In this document: positions 26,306 to 35,267 of the stretch, one piece after another
Position numbering within the stretch: position 1 is the first letter of the stretch
Layout: every line of letters begins with the position of its first letter
Assembly: GCF_017589465.1 (NCBI RefSeq)
Contig: NZ_JAELYA010000001.1
Span: forward strand, 62,001-126,000
DNA: 64,000 nucleotides
Source of the DNA: Pseudomonas schmalbachii
GTDB taxonomy: Bacteria > Pseudomonadota > Gammaproteobacteria > Pseudomonadales > Pseudomonadaceae
Direction: 5' to 3'
Translations under genes and position numbers: made by a program
Notes under the pieces: model-generated
The model's database searches: none
What the model was told of the DNA's origin: nothing
What the model saw: only the letters and a program-made list of their open reading frames with translations

Positions 26306-27198
26306 CGGCTCGCCTGGACTATCGCCCGCTACCAGCCGGTAACCATCCTGTGCCGGCCCAAGCAGTTGAATCAGGCACATCGAGACTGCAGTGGCGCCAA
26401 TGTCTACTTCCTGCCACTGGCGCTGGATGACATCTGGGTTCGCGATTACGGCGGCTGTTTCGTCCTCGATGGTGCCGGCGACTTCGCGCTGGTCGATTTC
26501 AACTTCAACGGCCGGGGCGGCAAGCATATCTCCCGCAACGACACCCGCGTCGCCGAAGTGTTGAGCCAGGAACTGGAGGCCCATTACATCTCCAGTTCGA
26601 TTACCGGCGAAGGCGGAGGCATCGAAGTGGATGGCCACGGCACGGCCATCCTCACTGAGAGCTGCTGGATCAATCCCAACCACAACCCCGGAGTGGTCAA
26701 GGCATGGATCGAGGTCGAACTGAAACAGCGTCTCGGCCTGCGCAAGATCATCTGGCTGCCGGGCATCCGCGGCAAGGGCATCACCGATGCCCACGTCGAC
26801 TTCTACGCCCGCTTCGTAAGCCCCGGAGTGGTGATCGCCGACCTCGATAATGATCCGCAGTCCTACGACTACGCCGCGACGTGCAAGCACCTGGAAACTC
26901 TCCGGAACGCCACCGACGCCGCAGCCTGCAAATCCGTACGCTACCCCCAACACGGAAACTCCGCCGCAATGTCTACACCAACGACAACCCGGACTTCGCC
27001 GCCGGCGATATCAACTACCTGCCCATCAACGGCACCGTGATCGCCCCCAAATTCGGTGGCGCTGCTGCAGGCAGTTACTGCAAGGAGTTGCTGGGCAAGC
27101 TCTATCCCGGCCGCGCGGTCGAAAAGATGCGTATCGACCCGATCACGGCCGGAGGCGGGGGAATTCATTGCGTAACGAAGCAGATGCCAAGGGTTTGA
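26306..27198 (+). pseudogene. Agmatine deiminase family pseudogene (5' truncated and frameshifted)
   Basis: The sequence encodes recognisable agmatine deiminase/peptidyl-arginine-deiminase-like segments: DDIWVRDYGGCFV, GEGGGIEVDGHGTAILTESC, GITDAHVDFYARF, and at the end DFAAGDINYLPINGTVIAPK and GGGGIHC, which holds the catalytic cysteine. Two lesions are visible. The first 50 or so residues are missing, with an in-frame TGA just upstream at 26294 and the island boundary at the break. The reading frame also shifts near 26925 (from the frame of LETLRNATDAA to the frame of SLQIRTLPPTRKL). An active enzyme would hydrolyse agmatine to N-carbamoylputrescine. This copy cannot make one, although its catalytic motifs are still intact, so decay is recent. 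Confidence 0.88.
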
Positions 27199-27290
27199 GG
27201 AGGTTAGGAGGGGTGGCTTTTCAGCGGCACCGACATGTGCTCGGTTAGTCAGGAAAGCGTATGAGCCGTTGGAAAATCCCCATAAAACAC

Positions 27291-27317
27291 AGAAACCAGG
27301 GCATTACCCTGGTTTCT
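27291..27317. terminator. Hairpin between the agmatine deiminase remnant and fdsD
   Basis: A perfect 11-bp inverted repeat AGAAACCAGGG/CCCTGGTTTCT with a 5-nt loop lies between the convergent deiminase remnant and the formate dehydrogenase operon. The arms end in TTTCT on both strands, so it could terminate either transcript. Confidence 0.65.
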
Positions 27318-27360
27318 GGCTGCCAACAGGCGCAGCAGTAGCGACGATAAGTGCTGCCCG

Positions 27361-27582
27361 CTAAGCATTCTCCGCCGATTCCGCCAGCGCCTCCCGCACC
27401 AGCGGGTGCAGGGCGTCGCCATCATGCTCCGCCTGCCATGTCATCAGTTCACGCCGCATGGCCGGGGTCCAGAAGCTTTGCAGGTGCTGTTGCACGCCGC
27501 GCACGGCCTGTTCCTTGTCCGGTTCGCTGGCGAAGAACAGGGCGATCTGATTGGCCATCTTGATCAGGTTGTCGATGCTCAT
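27361..27582 (-). CDS. fdsD: Formate dehydrogenase delta subunit
   Basis: A 73-residue protein beginning MSIDNLIKMANQIALFFASE, the typical FdsD sequence, with the conserved HLQSFWTPAMRRELM segment. FdsD is a small accessory subunit or factor of the soluble NAD-linked molybdenum formate dehydrogenases. Its ATG overlaps the fdsA stop codon (ATGA), so it is translationally coupled as the last gene of fdsG-fdsB-fdsA-fdsD. In Cupriavidus the fdhD-like fdsC lies between fdsA and fdsD; here it is absent. Confidence 0.92.
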   Translation of the reverse strand: MSIDNLIKMANQIALFFASEPDKEQAVRGVQQHLQSFWTPAMRRELMTWQAEHDGDALHPLVREALAESAENA

Positions 27583-30455
27583 CTACGCACCTCGGCTTTC
27601 TCGGCGTGGCGGCGTTCCTTCAGCAGGCGCCGCTGTTCGTTGCTGAACGCCTGGTAGCGTTTCTGCCATTCCGAAGGCTGGTAGACGCGCACGACTTCCA
27701 CCGCTGTGACCTTGTATTCCGGGCAGTTGGTGGCCCAGTCGGAGTTGTCGGTGGTGATCACGTTGGCGCCGGATTCCGGGAAGTGGAAGGTGGTATACAC
27801 CACGCCCGGCGCCATCCGCTCGCTGACCTTGGCGCGCAGCACCGACTGCCCGGAGCGGCTGCCCACGCCGACCCAGTCGCCGTCGGCGATGCCGCGGCTC
27901 TCGGCGTCGGTCGGGTGGATCTCCAGGCGGTCCTCGCCGTGCCAGGCGACGTTGTCGGTGCGCCGGGTCTGGGCGCCGACGTTGTACTGGCTGAGGATGC
28001 GTCCGGTGGTCAGCAGCAGCGGGTAGCGGCTGTTGACCTTTTCATCGGTGGGCACGTAGCCGGTGAGCATGAAGCGTCCCTTGCCGCGCACGAACTGGTC
28101 GATGTGCATGGTCGGGGTGCCGTCCGGTGCCTCGTCGTTGCACGGCCATTGCAGGCTGCCGTGGCGGTCCAGTTCGGCGTAGCTGACGCGGGTGAAGGTG
28201 GGGGTCAGGCGGGCGATCTCGTCCATGATCTCCGACGGGTGCTTGTAGTCCATCCGGTAGCCCAGGGCGTTGGACAGCGCCACGGTGGCCTCCCAGTCGG
28301 ACTTGCCACCGAGGGGCTCCATCACCTTGCGGACCCGCGAGATGCGGCGCTCGGCGTTGGTGAAGGTGCCGTCCTTTTCGAGGAAGGAGCTGCCCGGCAG
28401 GAACACGTGGGCGAACTTGGCCGTCTCGTTGAGGAAGATGTCCTGCACCACCACGCACTCCATGGCCGACAGGGCGGCGGTGACGTGCTGGGTGTTGGGG
28501 TCGCTCTGGGCGATGTCCTCGCCCTGGCAGTAGAGCGCCTTGAAGGTGCCGTCCAGCGCCGCCTCGAACATGTTGGGGATGCGCAGGCCCGGTTCGGGCA
28601 GCAGGGTCACGCCCCAGGCCTGCTCGAACTGGCTGCGCACTGCCGCGCCGGAAATGTGCCGGTAGCCGGGCAGTTCGTGGGGGAAGGAGCCCATGTCGCA
28701 GGAGCCCTGGACGTTGTTCTGTCCGCGCAGCGGATTCACCCCGACGCCTTCGCGGCCGATGTTGCCGGTGACCATGGCGAGGTTGGCGATGCCCATCACC
28801 GCGGTGCTGCCCTGGCTGTGCTCAGTGACGCCGAGGCCGTAGTAGATCGCCGCGTTGCCGCCGGTGGCGTAGAGCCGTGCGGCGGCGCGGATCTGTTCGG
28901 CGGGCACGCCGCAGACCGGCCCCAGCACTTCGGGGGCGTTCTCCGGCAGGCTGACGAAGTCGCGCCAGCGGGCGAAGTCGGGCGCCTCGCAGCGATCCTC
29001 GACGAAGGGCTGGTTGACCAGGCCCTCGGTGACGATCACGTGGGCCAGGGCGTTGAGCATGGCCACGTTGGTGCCCGGGCGCAGTTGCAGGTGCAGCTCG
29101 GCGCGGCCATGGGGCGAATCCACCAGGTCTATGCGGCGCGGGTCGATGACGATCAGCCGCGCGCCCTCGCGCAGGCGCCGCTTGAGCTGGGAGCCGAACA
29201 CAGGGTGGGCGTCGGTGGGGTTGGCGCCGATCACCAGGACGACGTCGGCCTGCATCACCGAGTCGAAGCTCTGGGTGCCGGCGGATTCGCCGAGGGTCTG
29301 CTTGAGGCCGTAGCCGGTGGGCGAATGGCAGACGCGGGCGCAGGTGTCGACGTTGTTGTTGCCGAAGGCGGCGCGCACCAGTTTCTGCACCAGGTAGGTC
29401 TCTTCGTTGGTGCAGCGGCTGGAGGTGATGCCGCCGATGGAGTCGCGCCCGTACTTCTGCTGGATGCGGCGGAACTCGCTGGCCGCGTAGTTGACTGCCT
29501 CGTCCCAGCTGACTTCCTGCCACGGGTCGCTGATGTGCTTGCGGATCATCGGCGTGGTGATGCGATCCGGGTGGGTGGCGTAGCCGAAGGCGAAGCGGCC
29601 CTTGACGCAGGAGTGGCCGTGGTTGGCCTGGCCGTTCTTGTCCGGGACCATGCGTACCAATTGCTCGCCCTTCATTTCCGCGCGGAAGGAGCAGCCCACG
29701 CCGCAGTACGCGCAGGTGGTGATGACGCTGCGCTCCGGCTGGCCGATCTCGACCACGCTCTTTTCCATCAGGGTGGCGGTGGGGCAGGCCTGCACGCAGG
29801 CGCCGCAGGACACGCACTCGGAGTCGAGGAAGTTGTCGCCGCCGGCCGCCGCCACGCGGGACTCGAAGCCGCGCCCGCTGATGGTCAGGGCGAAGGTGCC
29901 CTGGATTTCCTCGCAGGCGCGCACGCAGCGGTTGCAGACGATGCACTTGCTCGGGTCGTAGTCGAAATAGGGGTTGGAGACGTCCTTGGCCTCGGCCAGG
30001 TGGTTGGCGCCATCGTAGCCGTAGCGCACCTCGCGCAGGCCGACCTGGCCCGCCACCGTCTGCAACTCGCAGTCGCCGTTGGACGGGCAGGTCAGGCAGT
30101 CCAGCGGGTGGTCGGAGATGTACAGCTCCATGACGTTGCGCCGCAGCGTCGCGAGCTTCGGCGTCTGGGTATGCACCACCATGCCCTCGGTCACCGGCGT
30201 GGTGCAGGAGGCCGGGTAGCCGCGCATGCCGTCGATTTCCACCAGGCACATGCGGCAGGAGCCGAAGGCTTCCAGGCTGTCGGTGGCGCAGAGCTTGGGA
30301 ATGCTGGTGCCGAGCAGCGCCGCGGCGCGCATTACCGAAGTGCCGGCGGGGACGCTGATTTCGCGGCCGTCGATGGTCAGGCTGACCTGCACCTCGCTTT
30401 CGCGAGCCGGGGTGCCGAGGTCGATGTCGCTGGCGGGGTCGAATATGTTGATCAC
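27579..30455 (-). CDS. fdsA: NAD-dependent formate dehydrogenase alpha (catalytic) subunit
   Basis: A 958-residue subunit starting at a GTG (30455) that overlaps the fdsB stop. Domain order: N-terminal [2Fe-2S] ferredoxin domain (C56, C67, C70, C84), NuoG-like His/Cys cluster region, two [4Fe-4S] sites (CIVCNRCVRAC and CVSCGACVQAC), the cluster motif TCAYCGVGC, and the bis-molybdopterin-guanine-dinucleotide domain with the catalytic cysteine in RVCHSPTGYGLKQT. It oxidises formate to CO2 and passes electrons through the clusters to FdsB. The enzyme is cytoplasmic and has no signal peptide. The frame stays open about 1 kb upstream of the true start, but that part is a shadow of fdsB. Confidence 0.95.
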   Translation of the reverse strand: MINIFDPASDIDLGTPARESEVQVSLTIDGREISVPAGTSVMRAAALLGTSIPKLCATDSLEAFGSCRMCLVEIDGMRGYPASCTTPVTEGMVVHTQTPKLATLRRNVMELYISDHPLDCLTCPSNGDCELQTVAGQVGLREVRYGYDGANHLAEAKDVSNPYFDYDPSKCIVCNRCVRACEEIQGTFALTISGRGFESRVAAAGGDNFLDSECVSCGACVQACPTATLMEKSVVEIGQPERSVITTCAYCGVGCSFRAEMKGEQLVRMVPDKNGQANHGHSCVKGRFAFGYATHPDRITTPMIRKHISDPWQEVSWDEAVNYAASEFRRIQQKYGRDSIGGITSSRCTNEETYLVQKLVRAAFGNNNVDTCARVCHSPTGYGLKQTLGESAGTQSFDSVMQADVVLVIGANPTDAHPVFGSQLKRRLREGARLIVIDPRRIDLVDSPHGRAELHLQLRPGTNVAMLNALAHVIVTEGLVNQPFVEDRCEAPDFARWRDFVSLPENAPEVLGPVCGVPAEQIRAAARLYATGGNAAIYYGLGVTEHSQGSTAVMGIANLAMVTGNIGREGVGVNPLRGQNNVQGSCDMGSFPHELPGYRHISGAAVRSQFEQAWGVTLLPEPGLRIPNMFEAALDGTFKALYCQGEDIAQSDPNTQHVTAALSAMECVVVQDIFLNETAKFAHVFLPGSSFLEKDGTFTNAERRISRVRKVMEPLGGKSDWEATVALSNALGYRMDYKHPSEIMDEIARLTPTFTRVSYAELDRHGSLQWPCNDEAPDGTPTMHIDQFVRGKGRFMLTGYVPTDEKVNSRYPLLLTTGRILSQYNVGAQTRRTDNVAWHGEDRLEIHPTDAESRGIADGDWVGVGSRSGQSVLRAKVSERMAPGVVYTTFHFPESGANVITTDNSDWATNCPEYKVTAVEVVRVYQPSEWQKRYQAFSNEQRRLLKERRHAEKAEVRR

Positions 30456-32011
30456 TGGTCGGCCTCCGTGGTCGCCAGACCGAAGTCGGCGGGGAAATGC
30501 TTGAGGGCGCTGGTCACCGGGTAGGACGTCATCCCGCCCAGGGCGCAGAGCGAGCCGTACTGCATGGTGTCGCAGAGGTCCGTCAGCAGTCGGGCCTGTT
30601 CCTCGCGAGCGGTGATGTCGGTGGCGGCGATCAGCCGGTCCACCACTTCCACGCCACGGGTCGAACCGATCCGGCACGGCGTGCACTTGCCGCAGGATTC
30701 CTCGGCGCAGAACTGCATGGCGAAACGGGCCATATGGGCCATGTTGAGGCTGTCGTCGGCTACCACCACGCCACCGTGGCCGAGCATGGCGCCCATGGCG
30801 GCGAAGGCCTCGTAGTCGAGCGGTGTGTCGAACTGCGCGGGCGGCACCCAGGCGCCCAGCGGGCCGCCCACCTGTGCAGCCTTCAGCGGACGGCCGCTGG
30901 CGGTGCCGCCGCCGTAGTCTTCCACCAGCTCGCGCAGGGTCAGGCCGAAGGCGCGCTCCACCAGGCCGCCGTGACGGATATTGCCGGCCAGTTGGAAGGG
31001 CATGGTGCCGAGCGAGCGGCCCATGCCGAAGTCGCGGTAGAACTGCGCGCCGCGGGCGAGGATCACCGGCACCGAGGCCAGGGTGAGCACGTTGTGCACC
31101 AGCGTCGGCTGGCCGAACAGGCCCTCCAGCGCCGGCAGCGGCGGCTTGGCGCGAACCACGCCGCGCTTGCCTTCCAGCGAGTCCAGCAGGGCGGTTTCCT
31201 CGCCGCAGATGTAGGCGCCGGCGCCGACCCGCACTTCCAGTTCGAAGGCGCGGCCGCTGCCGCCGACGTTGGTCCCGAGGTAGCCGGCCTCGCGGGCGAT
31301 GCCGATGGCCGCGCGCAGGGTTTCCACCGCCTGCGGGTATTCGGAGCGCACGTAGATGTAGCCCATGCCGGCACCGACGGCGAGGCCGGCGATGGACATG
31401 CCCTCGATCAGCAGGAACGGGTCGCCTTCCATCAGCATGCGGTCGGCGAAGGTGCCGGAGTCGCCTTCGTCGGCGTTGCACACCACATATTTCTGCTCGG
31501 CGACGGCGTCGCGTACGGTGCGCCACTTGATGCCGGCCGGGAAGGCCGCGCCGCCACGGCCGCGCAGACCGGAGTCGAGCACGGCGGCGACCACTTCCGA
31601 TCCGTCCATTCCGATTGCGCGGGTCAGGCCTTCGAAGCCGCCCTGGGCGCGGTAGTCGTCCAGCGACAGCGGCCGGGTGATGCCGGCGCGGGCGAACAGC
31701 AGGCGCTGCTGAGTCTTCAGGTAGGGAATGTCTTCCACAGGTCCCAGGGCCTGCGGATGGCTGCCGGGGTCGCTCGCCAGGGCGTCCAGCAGGGCAGGGA
31801 CGTCCTCCGGTGTGAGCGGGCCGAAGCCCAGCCGGCCGTTGGGGCTTTCCAGCTCAACCAGCGGCTCCAGCCAGTAGAGGCCACGGGAACTGGTGCGGCG
31901 CAGCTCCAGCGGCAACTGCCGGCGCTCGGCCTCGCTGGCCAGCGCGGCGGCGACCTTGTCCGCACCGACGGCGCGGGCGACCGAGTCGCAGGGGATGAAC
32001 AGCGTCAGCAT
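30452..32011 (-). CDS. fdsB: NAD-dependent formate dehydrogenase beta (NADH-forming) subunit
   Basis: A 519-residue NuoF-type diaphorase subunit. An N-terminal thioredoxin-like region precedes the FMN/NAD domain (GRGGAAFPAGIKW and CNADEGDSGTFADRMLMEGD) and the C-terminal [4Fe-4S] motif ESCGKCTPCRIGSTRG. It receives electrons from FdsA and reduces NAD+. Its stop codon overlaps the fdsA GTG and its start overlaps the fdsG end, showing tight translational coupling. Length and motif order match FdsB of Cupriavidus necator (about 520 residues). Confidence 0.95.
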   Translation of the reverse strand: MLTLFIPCDSVARAVGADKVAAALASEAERRQLPLELRRTSSRGLYWLEPLVELESPNGRLGFGPLTPEDVPALLDALASDPGSHPQALGPVEDIPYLKTQQRLLFARAGITRPLSLDDYRAQGGFEGLTRAIGMDGSEVVAAVLDSGLRGRGGAAFPAGIKWRTVRDAVAEQKYVVCNADEGDSGTFADRMLMEGDPFLLIEGMSIAGLAVGAGMGYIYVRSEYPQAVETLRAAIGIAREAGYLGTNVGGSGRAFELEVRVGAGAYICGEETALLDSLEGKRGVVRAKPPLPALEGLFGQPTLVHNVLTLASVPVILARGAQFYRDFGMGRSLGTMPFQLAGNIRHGGLVERAFGLTLRELVEDYGGGTASGRPLKAAQVGGPLGAWVPPAQFDTPLDYEAFAAMGAMLGHGGVVVADDSLNMAHMARFAMQFCAEESCGKCTPCRIGSTRGVEVVDRLIAATDITAREEQARLLTDLCDTMQYGSLCALGGMTSYPVTSALKHFPADFGLATTEADQ

Positions 32012-32487
32012 GCTTCATCCTCCATGCAGCCGTTCACCAGCTCGCGCAGGCGTTCGGGAGTGATCCGCGCATGCAGTTCGCCATCCAGCTCAAGGGCCGG
32101 CGAGCAGGCGCAGGCGCCCAGGCAATAGACCGGCCGCAGGCTGATCTTCCCGTCGGCACTGGTGCCGTGATCGTCCAGCGCCAGTTGCTCGCGCAGCTGT
32201 GCGGCCAGGCGTTCGGCGCCCATGCTCTGGCAGGACTCGGCCCGGCACAGGCGCAGGGTATGGCGTGCCGGCGGCGTGGTGCGGAAGTCGTGGTAGAAGC
32301 TGATCACCCCGCGCACCTCGGCCTGGCTGAGGTTGAGGGCATGGGCGATCTCCGGGACGGCGGCATCGGGGATGTACCCGCAGCCCTCCTGGATGGCGTG
32401 GAGGATCGGCAGCAGGGCACCGGGGGTGTCCTTCTCGCGTTCCAACACGCTGTGAATCAGAGGCAGGTGGAGCGTTTCATCAGGCAT
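32005..32487 (-). CDS. fdsG: NAD-dependent formate dehydrogenase gamma subunit
   Basis: A 160-residue NuoE-like [2Fe-2S] protein, with the start at MPDETLHLPLIHSVL. The four cluster cysteines lie in CRAESCQSMG and VYCLGACACSP. It is the first gene of the operon and overlaps fdsB by 7 nt. It takes part in electron transfer within the diaphorase module. The open frame extends 12 codons further upstream, but the ATG at 32487 aligns with FdsG proteins. Confidence 0.93.
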   Translation of the reverse strand: MPDETLHLPLIHSVLEREKDTPGALLPILHAIQEGCGYIPDAAVPEIAHALNLSQAEVRGVISFYHDFRTTPPARHTLRLCRAESCQSMGAERLAAQLREQLALDDHGTSADGKISLRPVYCLGACACSPALELDGELHARITPERLRELVNGCMEDEAC

Positions 32488-32863
32488 GCAACGTACCTCG
32501 GCATCACGAACGTGCTGCCGCATGGGGCAGTCGTCCGGAGTCTCCGGCTGCGGCGTCCGACCACGTCACGGAAGCGTGGTTGCTCCGGTCGCCATCCTTG
32601 CTCTCCGGCCGGATGTCTGGCGCATCCGGTCCGGGGCATCGTGAAAGCTTGCCATCCCCACCGCCTGGAGATTGCACCCAGGCGACCCGTCGCATCCTGA
32701 AACCGACCTGCGGGGCAGGGCGTTGCCGGCCCAAGTGTATCGGCCGGTTGCGTGCGGCCAGTGGCGATGCTGTCCACGGCTGGCGACTGGATGGTCGCCT
32801 CTCTTGAAAGGATAGCTTTACGTGCGGGGGAGGGAGGCCGAAGACGGGCCTTTCATGATGCCT
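32488..32863. other. Promoter region of the fds operon; no gene recognised
   Basis: About 375 bases upstream of fdsG without a convincing gene on either strand. The LysR-type fdsR gene that often precedes such operons is not here. No operator could be identified by eye. Confidence 0.4.
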
Positions 32864-32904
32864 GAAACAAAACGGCGCCCAGGGCTGCTGACCCTGGACG
32901 CCGT
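32864..32904 (-). terminator. Rho-independent terminator of the cupin gene
   Basis: Read on the minus strand, 13-bp arms (ACGGCGTCCAGGG/CCCTGGGCGCCGT, one G-T pair) enclose a 7-nt loop and are followed by TTTTGTTT. It begins 20 nt past the cupin stop codon. Confidence 0.88.
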
Positions 32905-32923
32905 CGATTTCCCCGATGCGCCG

Positions 32924-33268
32924 TCAGGCGAATACGAAATACTTGCGAACGGTTTCCACCACTTCCCAGGTGCCTTTCATGCCCGGTTCGATGACGAAGA
33001 CATCGCCGGCCTTCAGGTGGATCGGCTGCTCGCCGTCCGGGGTGATCACGCAGTAGCCGTCGAGGAAATGGCAGTACTCCCACTTCTCGTAGTTCACCTC
33101 GAACTTGCCGGGGGTGCAGATCCAGGTGCCCATGATCTTGCTGCCGTCCTGCGAGACGTAGGCGTTCAGGTTGACGGTGTGCGGATCGCCGCCGATGCGC
33201 TTCCACTTGGTGGCGTCCAGCACCGGAGTCGGACAGGTTTCGCGCAGAACGGTGATGAAGTCGGACAT
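32924..33268 (-). CDS. Cupin-domain protein (cupin_3, ethanolamine-utilisation/ureidoglycine type)
   Basis: A 114-residue single-domain cupin starting MSDFITVLRETCPTPVLDA. The cupin core is visible in GTWICTPGKFEVNYEKWEYC, HFLDGYCVITPDG and HLKAGDVFVIEPGMKGTWEV. The metal-binding histidine and glutamate pattern is degenerate, as in the cupin_3 group, so catalytic activity is uncertain. It stands alone with its own terminator. Such small proteins often accompany amine or amino-acid catabolism, but no partner is obvious here. Confidence 0.82.
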   Translation of the reverse strand: MSDFITVLRETCPTPVLDATKWKRIGGDPHTVNLNAYVSQDGSKIMGTWICTPGKFEVNYEKWEYCHFLDGYCVITPDGEQPIHLKAGDVFVIEPGMKGTWEVVETVRKYFVFA

Positions 33269-33379
33269 GACAGCTCCAGGTCGATCGGTTGATTGGCCCG
33301 TGACCATAGAGCCAATGCGAACGCCGGGATTGCCTCGTTTCGACTCCTGGTTGCCTGGAAACGCAGGATCGCCGCCCCG

Positions 33380-33991
33380 TTAGCGCGTCATCGGCAACGC
33401 CGCGCCGATCAGCGCGAAGAGCGTGCCGCAGCCGCGGTTGAAGCCCTTGCCGCCGCGCTCCATCCACGGGCGGACCCTGAAGGCGAGGCGCGCCAGCAGG
33501 TACTCGACGATGAACTCGGTCACCGCGAAGGTGGCGGCCATCACGATGAACTGCGGCACCAGCGAGCGCTGCGGATCGATGAATTGCGGCAGGAAGGCGC
33601 CGTAGAACAGCAACACCTTCGGGTTCGCCACCGCCGACAGGAAGCCCTGGCGGAACAGCGTCGCCGCGCCTGGCGTGCCGGCGCCGGTAATGGGCGTGAG
33701 CTGCAGCGCGGGTGCCCGCCAGAGCTGGATGCCGAGCCACAGCAGATAGGCGCCGCCGACCCATTTGAGCACCGTCAGGATTTCCGACGACGTCTGCAGC
33801 AGGGCGCCAAGGCCGACCATGGCCAGTGCGATCAGCGCGCTGAATCCGCTGATGCCGCCGCTGATGGTGCAGAGCGTCCGCCGCGATCCATAGAGGGCGC
33901 CGTGGGTGAGGGCGAGCAAGCCGTTCGGCCCGGGCGTCAGCGACAGGCCAAGGATTGCGAGGGCGTAGATGAACCAGGTTTCCAGAGCCAT
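33380..33991 (-). CDS. LysE/RhtB-family amino-acid exporter
   Basis: A 203-residue membrane protein with six hydrophobic segments and the family start (ALAILGLSLTPGPNGLLALTHG). The TPGPN motif is diagnostic of LysE/RhtB translocators, which export amino acids or homoserine lactone-like compounds. The start is taken at MALETWFIYAL (33991); the frame is open further upstream without family sequence. It is divergent from a GlxA-type regulator 101 bp away, which probably controls it, as ArgP or GlxA-type regulators do for exporters. Confidence 0.9.
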   Translation of the reverse strand: MALETWFIYALAILGLSLTPGPNGLLALTHGALYGSRRTLCTISGGISGFSALIALAMVGLGALLQTSSEILTVLKWVGGAYLLWLGIQLWRAPALQLTPITGAGTPGAATLFRQGFLSAVANPKVLLFYGAFLPQFIDPQRSLVPQFIVMAATFAVTEFIVEYLLARLAFRVRPWMERGGKGFNRGCGTLFALIGAALPMTR

Positions 33992-34092
33992 GCGGCATTC
34001 CTCGTGGAGAATGGGCGCAAGTCTAGAGGCTTGTCTGGTCTGGCAGAGGTAGAATCTGGACATTCTTCGGTGATAACTGGACGCATGCCGCC

Positions 34093-35091
34093 ATGCATAC
34101 CGACGCCGTCAGCCCCGACCTGCGTTTCCTCCTGCTGCCCTTGCCGGGTTTCGCCATGCTTCCCTTCGGCAGCTTCCTCGACAAGCTGCGCTTCGCCGGC
34201 GATGAGGAAGACTACAGCCGCCAGCGCTACTGCGCCTGGACCATCCTCGGACAGCAGGCAGGGCACGTGGAGTCCAGCAGTGGCGCCGCCGTGCGCGTCG
34301 AGGTCACGCCGGCGGACATCCGCTACCGCGACTACGATTATCTGGTCCTGTTCGGCGGGCGCAGCGCCAGCGCGACCGAGGCGCTGGCACCGACCTATCG
34401 CAAACTGCTGCGCGACGCCGCGGCTCAGGGCGTGAAGCTGGTGTCCATCGACAACGCCTGCTTCCTGCTCGCCGCCTGCGGCCTGTTGAGCGGCCACAAG
34501 GTGGCGGTGCACTGGCGGCATGAGGTGGAGTTTCGCGCGTCCTACCCACGGATTCCGGTGGTGAGCGAACAGCTCTATTGCATCGACGGCGCGCGTATTT
34601 CCTGCGCAGGCGGGCTTGCCGCGATAGATCTGGCGGTGGAATTGCTGGCACGGGCATGCGGGCGGACACGCGCCTTGAAGGGCCTGGCCGACATGCTGGT
34701 GGACGAGCCGCGCAGCAGCCTGCACCAACTGAAATCGCGGGAAACTCCGGGCCCCGGCGGGCGCCAGGTCGATCGCGCCATCGCCCTGATGCGCGAGTGG
34801 ATGGCTTCCGACCGGACCATCGACCAGTTGGCCGGGCAGGTCGATATCTCCCGCCGCCAGTTCGACCGCCTGTTCCGCGCCAGCCATGGCGTGACGGCCA
34901 GGGAGTACTGGGCCGAGATGCGCCTGCGCCACGTGGAATGGCGCCTGCTCAACTCCAGCCACAGCCTCGCGCTGATCGCCGACGAGATCGGCGTGGCGGA
35001 CACCAGCTATCTCGCCAAGCTCGTGCGCAAGCGCTTCGGGATGACGCCGGCGGCGCTGCGCAGGCGCGGCGTGCAGGCCCGGGAAACCTGA
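34093..35091 (+). CDS. GlxA-family regulator (DJ-1/PfpI domain plus AraC HTH)
   Basis: A 332-residue regulator with an N-terminal DJ-1/PfpI-like domain (residues 10-195; LRFLLLPLPGFAMLPFGSF, SIDNACFLLAACGLLSG) and a C-terminal AraC helix-turn-helix pair (230-325; QLAGQVDISRRQFDRLFRAS and ADEIGVADTSYLAKLVRKRF). It belongs to the same subgroup as regulators of arginine, carnitine and glycine-betaine catabolism in Pseudomonas. It is divergent from the LysE-type exporter, so it likely senses an amino acid or related amine and controls export (inference). Confidence 0.9.
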   Translation: MHTDAVSPDLRFLLLPLPGFAMLPFGSFLDKLRFAGDEEDYSRQRYCAWTILGQQAGHVESSSGAAVRVEVTPADIRYRDYDYLVLFGGRSASATEALAPTYRKLLRDAAAQGVKLVSIDNACFLLAACGLLSGHKVAVHWRHEVEFRASYPRIPVVSEQLYCIDGARISCAGGLAAIDLAVELLARACGRTRALKGLADMLVDEPRSSLHQLKSRETPGPGGRQVDRAIALMREWMASDRTIDQLAGQVDISRRQFDRLFRASHGVTAREYWAEMRLRHVEWRLLNSSHSLALIADEIGVADTSYLAKLVRKRFGMTPAALRRRGVQARET

Positions 35092-35267
35092 GGTAACAAG
35101 CCGCCCGTCCAGCCACCGTTATCGCGAGTGAACTCCATCGGCCCGCCTGCTGTCTGTCTCCAGTCGGCCCACCCTGGAACGCGTTCCTGTCTGCAGCAAT
35201 TCGCCTGGCCGGCCTTATTTCGCGCCCGTTCGCCGGGTTTCGTTCTATCGCCATGTGAAGATTGCCC

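Noticed and set aside
27606-30524. A 970-codon frame on the plus strand opposite fdsA
   Set aside because: It is a shadow of the formate dehydrogenase catalytic subunit; no domain was recognised and fdsA has clear cofactor motifs.
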